A stretch of DNA of 33,402 bases from Bacteroidia bacterium (lineage in GTDB: Bacteria > Bacteroidota > Bacteroidia > Chitinophagales > BACL12). Where the stretch lies: NCBI GenBank assembly GCA_030432405.1, contig JAUIHG010000014.1:1-33402 (forward strand), read 5' to 3'. Of this stretch, positions 15,319-22,500 are shown piece by piece (positions within the stretch are counted from its first letter, which is position 1; every line of letters starts with the position of its first letter). The translations under genes and the position numbers were made by a program. A model generated the notes under the pieces. It saw only the letters and a program-made list of their open reading frames with translations, made no database searches and was not told the origin of the DNA.

Positions 15319-16353
15319 ATGAAGGGACTTTTTGTTTGCGTTTTTTTGCTTTTTGGCGTGTGCGCCTGCAGCACCTCCCGCGGTGGTGAAGGCTGGGCCG
15401 ATGCGCGCATTGCCGTTGGCGCAGGTCCCGAAGACATGGTCCTGGACACCTTCCATGGAGCACCGCGTTTTTTGGTTTCCTGCCACGACCGGCGTGCGGG
15501 AGCGGAGGGTGTGGGTGGCTTTTGGGTGGTGGATCCCGAAACACAAAAAGCGGAGGAATTCGCCCGAACGGGCGAACCCGCCTGGCTGCTGATGGCCCCA
15601 CACGGCATTGACCTCGTGCAGATGACGGACGGTCCGCGGCTGTTTGCCATTGTGCACGACGACCGGGAACAGGCCGGTAAGGGCGGGGTGCACCGGATTG
15701 TGGTGTACCGCGTGCTGCCGGATCGTCTGGTGTTTGAAGATGTCTACGCCGATCCCCTGCTGAACAGCCCCAATGCCGTATGCGCGTTGCCGGATGGCGG
15801 GCTGCTGGTGACCAACGATTCGGGCAAGCGCGGCAGCCGCATGGAGGGTCTGTTGAAACGCAAAAAAAGTACGGTGGTCTACCGGGACCCCCGGACGGGA
15901 AAGTGGTCTGTGGCGGTGGATGGACTGTCCTATGCCAACGGCATTACGCATCGCAATGGGGCCGTGTACGTGGCCACGAGCCGGCAAAACCGCGTGTTCC
16001 GCTACCGCTTGGATGAGGGTCAGTTGCTGGACCGTGTCGAGCTCGGCCGGGTTCCCGGCGGCGACAACCTGCGCTGGGATGGGCACGATCTGCTGGTCCC
16101 CGGACACCCGAACATGTTGGCCTTTGTGCGGCATGCCGGGTCGGCCAAGCGCAGCTCTCCCGTTGAGTTGTGGCGGGTGAACACCGGCTCTGGCGATGAT
16201 CCGTCTGCCGAGCCGGTCCGCATCTGGTCGGACGACGGCAGCCGCATCAGCGGCGCGTCCACAGCCATCGCCTATAGGGGACGCTATTGGCTGTGCCAGG
16301 TCTTTGAACCATACGTATTGGTCCTGGAACCGCCTGCCGGCGAAGCGCCCTGA
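15319..16353 (+). CDS. Paraoxonase/arylesterase-like beta-propeller lipoprotein
   Basis: 344-residue predicted lipoprotein (hydrophobic start, VCAC lipobox with Cys17) resembling the calcium-dependent PON family of lactonases/arylesterases, six-bladed propellers. Residues line up well with PON1: GPEDM (Glu38-Asp39, like Glu53-Asp54), PHGID (His95, like His115), AIVHDD (His113, like His134), SPNAV (Asn152, like Asn168), VTND, VVYRDP...GLSYANGI (Asn207, like Asn224), and GGDNL (Asp249-Asn250, like Asp269-Asn270) followed by PGHPN. The calcium ligands and His pair therefore seem kept, suggesting real hydrolase activity. This is by-eye alignment, not a search. Lipidation would place it in the periplasm or on the surface. 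Convergent with the oxygenase gene, 29 bases between stops. Contains two palindrome copies (15559, 16331). Confidence 0.78.
   Translation: MKGLFVCVFLLFGVCACSTSRGGEGWADARIAVGAGPEDMVLDTFHGAPRFLVSCHDRRAGAEGVGGFWVVDPETQKAEEFARTGEPAWLLMAPHGIDLVQMTDGPRLFAIVHDDREQAGKGGVHRIVVYRVLPDRLVFEDVYADPLLNSPNAVCALPDGGLLVTNDSGKRGSRMEGLLKRKKSTVVYRDPRTGKWSVAVDGLSYANGITHRNGAVYVATSRQNRVFRYRLDEGQLLDRVELGRVPGGDNLRWDGHDLLVPGHPNMLAFVRHAGSAKRSSPVELWRVNTGSGDDPSAEPVRIWSDDGSRISGASTAIAYRGRYWLCQVFEPYVLVLEPPAGEAP
15559..15576. repeat. Dispersed palindrome, variant copy (GAAC centre, 7-bp arms)
   Basis: TTCGCCC-GAAC-GGGCGAA, perfect 7-bp arms and a 4-base centre, in the paraoxonase-like gene, read as Phe-Ala-Arg-Thr-Gly-Glu. 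The centre differs from the TNCC type, so it may be a diverged or chance member. Confidence 0.5.
16331..16344. repeat. Partial copy of dispersed palindrome
   Basis: CGCC-TGCC-GGCGAA at the extreme 3' end of the paraoxonase-like gene, read as Pro-Pro-Ala-Gly-Glu just before the stop. The left TT is missing. Confidence 0.5.
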
Positions 16354-16382
16354 AGGTGCCGGGTCTGGCGGTGCTTGGCCGA

Positions 16383-17336
16383 TCAGGCCTTCAACAGGCC
16401 GATCTCGATGAGCCGCTCCCGCAGGTATCCACCGGCCGTGATGTCTTCGTAGGCCTTGGGATGTGCGGCATCGACGCAGGTCTCCAGACAATTCAGCGGC
16501 ACTTCCGAACGTGGATGCAGGAAAAAGGGCACCGACATGCGGGAGGTGTGCCACTGCTCGCGGGGCGGATTGACGACCCGGTGGGTGGTCGATTTGAGGC
16601 GGTTGTTGGTCAGGCGCTGGAGCATGTCGCCGACGTTGATGACGATCATGTCCGGCGTGGTGTTGACCGACACCCATTCCCCGTCTTTGGTCAGCACTTG
16701 CAGGCCGTCGGCCGAAGCGCCCACCAAAAGCGTAATCAAATTGATGTCCTCGTGTTGTTCGGCGCGGATGGACGAGGCCGGTTCCTCGGTGATGGGTGGA
16801 TAGTGGATGGCGCGGAGAATGCTGTTGCCGTTTTCGATTTTGTCGTCGAAGTAGTGCTCGTCCAATTCCAAATGCAAGGCGATGGCCTGCAGCAACAAGC
16901 GGCCGCTTTCTTCGAAATTGCGGTACAGCTCCATGCCGGTATTGTTGAATTCCGGGAGCTCCTGGACTTCTAGGTTGTCCGGGTATTCCTTCTTGTCCAA
17001 TGGAGCGCCGTTGCCCGGTTGGCCAAACTGCCAGAATTCCTTGAGGTCCGGTGCTTCGCTGCCCTTGGCGTGTTCGCGCCCAAAGCTGGTGTAGCCCCGC
17101 TGGCCGGCCAGACCCTCCACTTCGTATTTCAGTTTGGATGCCTTGGGCAGGCCAAAAAAGGCCTTGACCTGGTGGTAAAAACGCTCGACCAGGTCCTGGT
17201 TGATGCCGTGGTTGGTCACCGCCACAAAGCCCACTTCTTCATAGGCTTTGCCGAGGGCATGCACAAAATCGGTTTTGGAAGCTTCGTTCCGGAATTGGTC
17301 GAGGTCTACAACAGGAATGCCAATGGGCGCGGCCAT
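16383..17336 (-). CDS. 2-oxoglutarate/Fe(II) dioxygenase, isopenicillin N synthase-like
   Basis: 317-residue cytosolic non-haem iron oxygenase. The N-terminal half is the conserved DIOX_N region (IPVVDLDQFR ... AYEEVGFVAVTNHGI). The C-terminal jelly-roll has the iron triad His195 and Asp197 (EQHEDINLITLL) and His252 (STTHRVVNPP), plus the Arg266-x-Ser268 pair (HTSRMSVPFF) that binds the 2-oxoglutarate carboxylate in this family. LLVGASADGLQV and VINVGDMLQRLTN are also typical. Substrate unknown: members include plant-hormone, antibiotic and flavonoid enzymes, and many bacterial ones are uncharacterised. True isopenicillin N synthase is not implied. Divergent from the aldo/keto reductase; the 176-base gap between their start codons holds both promoters and a full palindrome copy. 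Confidence 0.9.
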   Translation of the reverse strand: MAAPIGIPVVDLDQFRNEASKTDFVHALGKAYEEVGFVAVTNHGINQDLVERFYHQVKAFFGLPKASKLKYEVEGLAGQRGYTSFGREHAKGSEAPDLKEFWQFGQPGNGAPLDKKEYPDNLEVQELPEFNNTGMELYRNFEESGRLLLQAIALHLELDEHYFDDKIENGNSILRAIHYPPITEEPASSIRAEQHEDINLITLLVGASADGLQVLTKDGEWVSVNTTPDMIVINVGDMLQRLTNNRLKSTTHRVVNPPREQWHTSRMSVPFFLHPRSEVPLNCLETCVDAAHPKAYEDITAGGYLRERLIEIGLLKA

Positions 17337-17383
17337 GATCGGGAGCTTTGGTTCTGCGTAATGCCAATGGGGCTGTCCAGCTG

Positions 17384-17391
17384 CGAAGATA
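17384..17391 (-). promoter_or_regulatory. Possible -7 element for the oxygenase gene
   Basis: Reads TATCTTCG on the minus strand, one mismatch to TAnnTTTG. Predicted start near 17379, leaving a leader of about 43 bases. The palindrome at 17401-17416 would lie about 10-25 bases upstream of this box, where a regulator or -33 contact could sit. Confidence 0.35.
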
Positions 17392-17400
17392 CACGGAGTG

Positions 17401-17416
17401 TTCGCCGGTAGGCGAA
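17401..17416. repeat. Dispersed palindrome, copy 3 (GGTA centre), in divergent promoter region
   Basis: TTCGCC-GGTA-GGCGAA, identical over 16 bases to the copy in atpH at 1367, although the surroundings are unrelated. Located between the divergent oxygenase and reductase genes. Confidence 0.8.
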
Positions 17417-17500
17417 TGCGGCTGCGCAGGCCTGCTGCTGCCGCGGATCATGGTGCAGCGTTTGGCGGTGCATCTGCGTCTGCCGCCTGCCTTGCGGCGC

Positions 17501-17508
17501 TATCTTTC
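17501..17508 (+). promoter_or_regulatory. Possible -7 element for the aldo/keto reductase
   Basis: TATCTTTC, identical to the box at 6641. The first T is 12 bases before the ATG at 17513, so the predicted transcript starts on the start codon. No standard -33 TTTG. Confidence 0.42.
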
Positions 17509-17512
17509 GGCC

Positions 17513-18400
17513 ATGGCTCTGCAACCTTTTCTCGGCAGCCCCGACCCCTGTCTGGCGGTCGGGACCATGCGGCTGGGCACCTGGGGTGCCTGCCTTGACC
17601 AACGCGGTATGGTGGACTTCCTGGTGGCCTGCCACGAAGCCGGGCTGCACGTCTTTGACCACGCAGACATCTACGGGGACTACAGCACGGAGGCCGCCTT
17701 CGGCGAAGCCCTCGCCGAGCTGCCGGAGCTCAAGCGCCAGGCCCGCCACATCAGCAAATGCGGCATCCTGCTGCCCGGTCCAGGCAAACCTGAGCTGCCT
17801 TTCAAGCATTACGACACCAGCACCAAGCACATGGTGGCCTCGGCCGAAGCCAGCCTGCGGCATCTGCGCATCGAGCAGCTGGATCTGCTGCTGATCCACC
17901 GGCCCGATCCGCTGTTGGACCCCCACGCCGTGGCCGAAGCCTTTCGGCACCTCAAAGCCTCCGGCAAAGTGGCGGCTTTCGGCGTCAGCAATTTCAGCCC
18001 ACGCCAGGTCGAAGCCCTGCGCGGCGTCTGGGCCGAACTGCACACCAACCAGGTGGAAGCCTCGCCCATGCACCTGGCACCCTTCACGGACGGCAGCTTC
18101 GACCTGGGCCTGCTGATGGGCTTCCGCCCCATGGCCTGGTCGCCGCTGGGGGGTGGCCGTTTGTTTTCGCCTGCCGGCGAAAACGTATTGGCCGAGCTGC
18201 AGCACCTGGCACCTGCCTACGGCCTGAGCCCGGTGGACCTGGTCTACGCCTGGCTGATGCGCCATCCGGCTGGTATCGTACCCGTCCTGGGCACGAGCAA
18301 TCCCGCACGCATCCGAAGTGCCGCCGCTGCCCTGGCTGTGGAACTGAGCCGGGAAGACTGGTTTCGAATTTGGACCGCGGCTGGCGGAAAAGTTCCTTAG
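17513..18400 (+). CDS. Aldo/keto reductase (YdhF-like)
   Basis: NADPH-dependent carbonyl reductase of the TIM-barrel AKR superfamily, 295 residues. The catalytic tetrad is visible: Asp49 and Tyr54 in FDHADIYGDY, Lys82 in HISKCGI, and His129 in LLLIHRPDP. The C-terminal cofactor-binding region VLGTSNPARI is also typical. RLGTW near the N-terminus and the LLIHRPDP form point to the YdhF-like bacterial group; the substrate is unknown. ATG at 17513 is chosen because it directly follows a -7-like box and begins at the first barrel strand; the frame is open upstream to 17348 without family similarity. Holds a 22-base palindrome at 18163-18184. Bases near its stop are echoed at 19401-19442. Confidence 0.9.
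   Translation: MALQPFLGSPDPCLAVGTMRLGTWGACLDQRGMVDFLVACHEAGLHVFDHADIYGDYSTEAAFGEALAELPELKRQARHISKCGILLPGPGKPELPFKHYDTSTKHMVASAEASLRHLRIEQLDLLLIHRPDPLLDPHAVAEAFRHLKASGKVAAFGVSNFSPRQVEALRGVWAELHTNQVEASPMHLAPFTDGSFDLGLLMGFRPMAWSPLGGGRLFSPAGENVLAELQHLAPAYGLSPVDLVYAWLMRHPAGIVPVLGTSNPARIRSAAAALAVELSREDWFRIWTAAGGKVP
18163..18184. repeat. Dispersed palindrome, copy 4 (TGCC centre, 9-bp arms)
   Basis: GTTTTCGCC-TGCC-GGCGAAAAC, the longest copy, with perfect 9-bp arms around the TTCGCC/GGCGAA core (18166-18181). Inside the aldo/keto reductase gene, read as Phe-Ser-Pro-Ala-Gly-Glu-Asn. Confidence 0.8.
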
Positions 18401-18446
18401 GCGATGAACCAGGCACGGTGTTTGATAGTTATACTATTCCATCAAA

Positions 18447-18454
18447 TAGCCTTG
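18447..18454 (+). promoter_or_regulatory. Possible promoter of the SPFH lipoprotein gene
   Basis: TAGCCTTG resembles TAnnTTTG with one mismatch. A TTTG at 18421-18424 lies 22 bases upstream, close to the usual -33/-7 spacing. TTTGAT (18421-18426) and ATCAAA (18441-18446) form an inverted repeat spanning the promoter, a possible operator. The predicted start falls at about the ATG (18457). Confidence 0.4.
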
Positions 18455-18456
18455 CC

Positions 18457-19239
18457 ATGAGACTCCTTCAGCTTGCTTTGTCCGTCCTGGTGTTCTTCAG
18501 TTCCTGCACGGTGGTCCGACCGGGGCAGGTCGGCGTGAAGCAGACGCTGGGTAAAATCAAATACGAACCTTTGGCGCCGGGTGTGCGGACCGTGATGCCG
18601 TTTACACAGAAGGTCATCAAGGTGCCCACCAACACGGTCAACATCGAACAAAAGCTCTCGTTGCCTTCCAAGGAAGGTTTGACGGTCGGTGCGGAAATCA
18701 GCATCCTCTACCACATCAACGGCGAGCAGGCTCCGAATGTGATCGAAAACATCGGCCGCATTTACGAAGAGGAGGTCATCGTGCCGGTCTTCCGATCCGC
18801 TGCTGCGGACGTCAGTTCCAAGTTTTTTGCCAAGGACATGCACACCGGCGAGCGCGATGTCATTGAAGGGCAAATCCGGGACCGCATGCGCGCCCATTTG
18901 GACGAGCGCGGCATCATCATCGAAGCGGTCTTGCTGAAAAGCATCCGCCTGCCCGACCGCCTCAGCCTGGCCATCAGCGAAAAACTGGAGGCCGAGCAAG
19001 ACGCGCAGCGCATGGAATTTGTGTTGGCCAAGGAGCGCCAGGAAGCCGAGCGCCGCCGCGTGGAAGCCGAAGGCATACGGGACGCGCAGCTGATCATCTC
19101 CGATGGCCTGACCCCACTGCTGATCCAGCGCGAACAGATCGAGGCCTTCCGCGAACTGGCCACCTCGCCCAACGCCAAAGTCATCATCACCGACGGCCAG
19201 TCCAGCACGCCGCAGGTGCTGCTTGAAAGCCCGAAGTAG
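18457..19239 (+). CDS. SPFH/prohibitin-family lipoprotein
   Basis: 260-residue membrane-associated scaffold of the SPFH (stomatin/prohibitin/flotillin/HflKC) superfamily. MRLLQLALSVLVFFSSC is a lipoprotein signal with lipobox FSSC (Cys17). The SPFH domain follows (about 20-165: VRPGQVGVKQTLGKIKYEPL, PGVRTVMPF, DVIEGQIRDRM, ERGIIIEAVLLKSIRLPDRL), then an Ala/Glu-rich helix (about 166-215: LEAEQDAQRMEFVLAKERQE) expected to form the oligomerising coiled coil. Prohibitins organise membrane protein complexes and proteases, but anchoring by a lipid rather than a helix would put it outside the cytoplasm, so the partners must be envelope proteins (inference). Starts 57 bases after the reductase stop with its own promoter-like box. 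An inverted repeat follows at 19291. Confidence 0.85.
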   Translation: MRLLQLALSVLVFFSSCTVVRPGQVGVKQTLGKIKYEPLAPGVRTVMPFTQKVIKVPTNTVNIEQKLSLPSKEGLTVGAEISILYHINGEQAPNVIENIGRIYEEEVIVPVFRSAAADVSSKFFAKDMHTGERDVIEGQIRDRMRAHLDERGIIIEAVLLKSIRLPDRLSLAISEKLEAEQDAQRMEFVLAKERQEAERRRVEAEGIRDAQLIISDGLTPLLIQREQIEAFRELATSPNAKVIITDGQSSTPQVLLESPK

Positions 19240-19271
19240 GCACGCCGCCGGTCCGCCCTGGCCCTTGCAGT

Positions 19272-19287
19272 TTCGCCTTCCGGCGAA
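19272..19287. repeat. Dispersed palindrome, copy 5 (TTCC centre), intergenic
   Basis: TTCGCC-TTCC-GGCGAA, perfect 6-bp arms, 33 bases after the SPFH stop codon. Not part of any recognised gene. Confidence 0.75.
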
Positions 19288-19290
19288 CAC

Positions 19291-19334
19291 AAACCCCACC
19301 CATCCGCCTCCGCACGGCAGCCTGGGTGGGGTTT
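19291..19334. terminator. Perfect 12-bp inverted repeat, possible bidirectional terminator
   Basis: AAACCCCACCCA (19291-19302) pairs exactly with TGGGTGGGGTTT (19323-19334) around a 20-base loop. It lies between the ends of the convergent SPFH (+) and T9SS cargo (-) genes, and A/T triplets at the outer ends could serve as short T tracts in both directions. The T tracts are short, so termination is inferred from position and stem strength. Confidence 0.5.
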
Positions 19335-19400
19335 ACCGTTCCGCGCTACACCATCGGTCGGCGATTGGTGTTCGAGCCAAAACCATCAGAAACCGTGAGG

Positions 19401-19442
19401 CGGTTTCGAATTTGGTTGGCTGCCGGTGGACAAGTGCCTTGA
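19401..19442 (+). pseudogene. Remnant of a second aldo/keto reductase gene end
   Basis: Translates as RFRIWLAAGGQVP then stop. The true reductase ends WFRIWTAAGGKVP then stop (18361-18400), so ten of thirteen residues match and the stop is in the same place. At the DNA level GGTTTCGAATTTGG is shared exactly (14 bases), and similarity continues past the stop (ATGAACC a few bases on in both). Upstream of 19401 the frame does not resemble the reductase. This suggests a partial duplication, or an insertion between two copies of the gene end. Confidence 0.5.
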
Positions 19443-19513
19443 CGGCGGTTATGATGAACCGTCCGGTGTCCGCGAGCGTATGCACAAACGGAAAAACGCC
19501 TCCGGCATCAACA

Positions 19514-22500
19514 TTATGGATGGAATATGGAAACAGTTTTGGAGAAGGTCTGCCCGTTGGATATCAGCTTGATCAAGTAGGCTCCCTCCGGCCACTGCGT
19601 GGTATTGATGGTAGCACAGGGTTCCAGGGTTCGCGGTTGGTGCCATACACGCCTGCCGCTGCCCAGTTTGAATGCAGAGGCTTGCCAGGGACTTCTTCGC
19701 GTATTGCAAATGCGCAGCACGGCATCTGCGGGTTTGGGATGAAGGCTCCAACCGAATGTGTGGGCTTGTCCCCAACCGCTTGGTACCCACACCAGGCTGT
19801 CGGTATTGAGCTTACAATCATCCCCATAGGTGATGGTAGCATGGTACACACCGGGATCGGACAAGGCTACGCTGTTGGTGTTTGCATCCGGAATCAGAAT
19901 GCCATTGTAGTACCAGGTGTATGCATAACCCGGTACAACGCTTGCAACTGTATCCGCAAGGACGATGGAGTGATCCGGTGTTGCATAGACATCCACATCG
20001 ACCTTGCGTTGCGCTGCGCAGCCTGTAACTGTATCCGTACTTAGAAATATGAATCGTGTGGGTTCGGAGATCAGGCCGTGGGTGCTCCAATCCAGCGAGT
20101 CGGCCACCAATTGCCCCGGGGCCCAAAAGGCATATGTCCCGGTCGTATTGGCATTCAATACAAAAGGATCATCCACACAAACGGTATCCGGTACATCAAC
20201 AAGTGCTATGAGCGGCTTTTCATGCCAATACATGGCGATGGTATCGTATGCGTGGCATCCGGTAATGGTGTCGGTAGCGCGCACATAGGCTTTCGAATCC
20301 CAGGTGGTGTAGATGCCCGTATTGTAGGCGTTGTAGTCGGTATAATACGGGCTTCCATACCATGTGTATTCGAACGAAGGATCGGCCTCAACATAGACCG
20401 TATCGTTTCCGCAGACATTCAGCGTCTCCGGTAGACCCATTATGGGCAATGGATTCGCATAAATGCGAACCGTATCGGTGACCGTACCACATACGCTGTT
20501 GATGGCCACCGCAAACAATTGATCGCCCGTTACGGTCCAAATTGGACTGGAAACCGTAGGATCATCCAATCCACTGGAGGGTGTCCAGGCATAAGAATAT
20601 CCATCTTCTTCGTCGGCTTGAAGTACAACGTCACTGCCCACGCAAACGGTATCCTGCCAATACAACGGTTCCGGCGCTGCTGAAATGTGGTACAGGCTGT
20701 CCCCGCTTCCTTCCCAAATAGGGAGATCGGTACGAACCACCAGCCGATAGCTGATGTTTGAGGGCATATCTGTAGGCCAAACGCTTGAGAAAGACCCGGA
20801 TAGGGCAGTGGATTCGATAGAATCCAGTAAAATCCACGTACCACCAGCGCTGCTTACTGGTGCAGCCCATAACCTCGTAAGGTTGCCAGGTTCCAGAAGG
20901 GTACTGCTGGTAATGGAATAATCTAGTCCAATGCTATCGCCAAGACACTGCCCAGTTGTGGCAACAGAAACGGCAATCGAAGGCGTAGAGCAAAGAGTGC
21001 TATCCAGCCGTATGTAGACATCGTTTGCCTGGGGTTTTATCGTGACCGTTATGCCCAGCACATCAATGTTTGAAATGGGCGCGGTTTCACCCGGGTTTGC
21101 TTTCGCACTAAGGTAAATGCGCCCGTTGGGGCTCGAGACCAAATTCTTGAACCGTAAAATCGGACTAGGGCTTACCGGCTTTTCGTAGATCAGGTTCAAA
21201 CCCTCAATGTGGCCATTTGTGTCCACCTTAAGCACATAGTGGTTTGTTCCAATGGTAGGAAACCGCAGCGTATCCGAAGTAGCCGTGGAGATAAATTCTG
21301 TTGGAAGAATTGAGCTAATGCTTGATTCCAAGGAAAAACGAATCTTAGATGATTCGTCAAGCCCAAAACCGTATGAATAATTGTAATTGTTCAGGTTACC
21401 GACCCCCCACTTGAACATGCCATTTCTATTGAATTTGAATAGTCCTATGTCGTGGCCCAACTTAAAGGTGTCAATGGACCCATCCGATGAAAGTGCTTCT
21501 CCGTTTAATGCACCGGTATTTCGAAGTTTGGTGTTGAAGTAAATGTTGCCATTACGGTCCTCCTTCAGATCTATAATGTTGGAGTTGTAAAAATCGGCAC
21601 CTGGTCCACTGTGTCTAACTCCAGACCTCCATTGTGGAACCCCTGTACTGTCGATGAAGACTAGGCTCATCCAATGGTTTGCATGGTCGCCGGACCAAAT
21701 GCCACCAAAGGGCGTCGAGATATCGGTAGGATACCAAGACGAATTGCGGGTTTTGCCTGCATAATAGAGGCCTTCATTTGCGGATAAGATGTCTTGATGA
21801 TCCATGTTCTGCGAAAACGTGACCCAATCGTACGTTCCTTCTGGACTGATTTTCGCGATGAAGTCATACCCCCACGAGGGCCGAAAGGCAGGCGTATATG
21901 TGGATCCATCCTTGTTGAAAAAGGCGTTACTGCCGGATGAATTGCCAATGGCATAAATGTTCCCGAGCGGGTCAACATCTATGCGAAAAACACCCGTGCC
22001 GGAAACGCCCAGCCCCCATTGCAATCTTCCATGCTGATTCAGCTTGATTATATATCCAGGAGAGAAATAAGTAAAGTCATGCAAGTTGAGGCTGTCTCCG
22101 TAGGCATCGTAGAAGACAGAGTGTTTCCTGGCATGACCGCTGATGTAAACCGATGAATCATCGGGGGACACCGCCACATCGAATATGCTATGAAAATCGT
22201 ATATGTCTAGACTGTTGCCATCGACGGATCCTGCCATCCATTTTACGGTTCCTGCATGATCGTACTTTACCAAATAGGAGCCGCCGAGAGGAGCAATCAA
22301 GGTGTCACGATACCCATAGCTTGTTTGTGGATAGACATCCATGCAATAGCTACCGATGTAACGGTTTTCGCTATGGTCAATAGCTTGTCGACAGCTATGC
22401 CTTTGGTCGGTAACTGCGTAGTGGCGTAGTGTGTCCATGGGCAACACCCTAACCTGGCAAGGGCTGCCATCTCCCCAATCTTCATACACGTAAGGACCGT

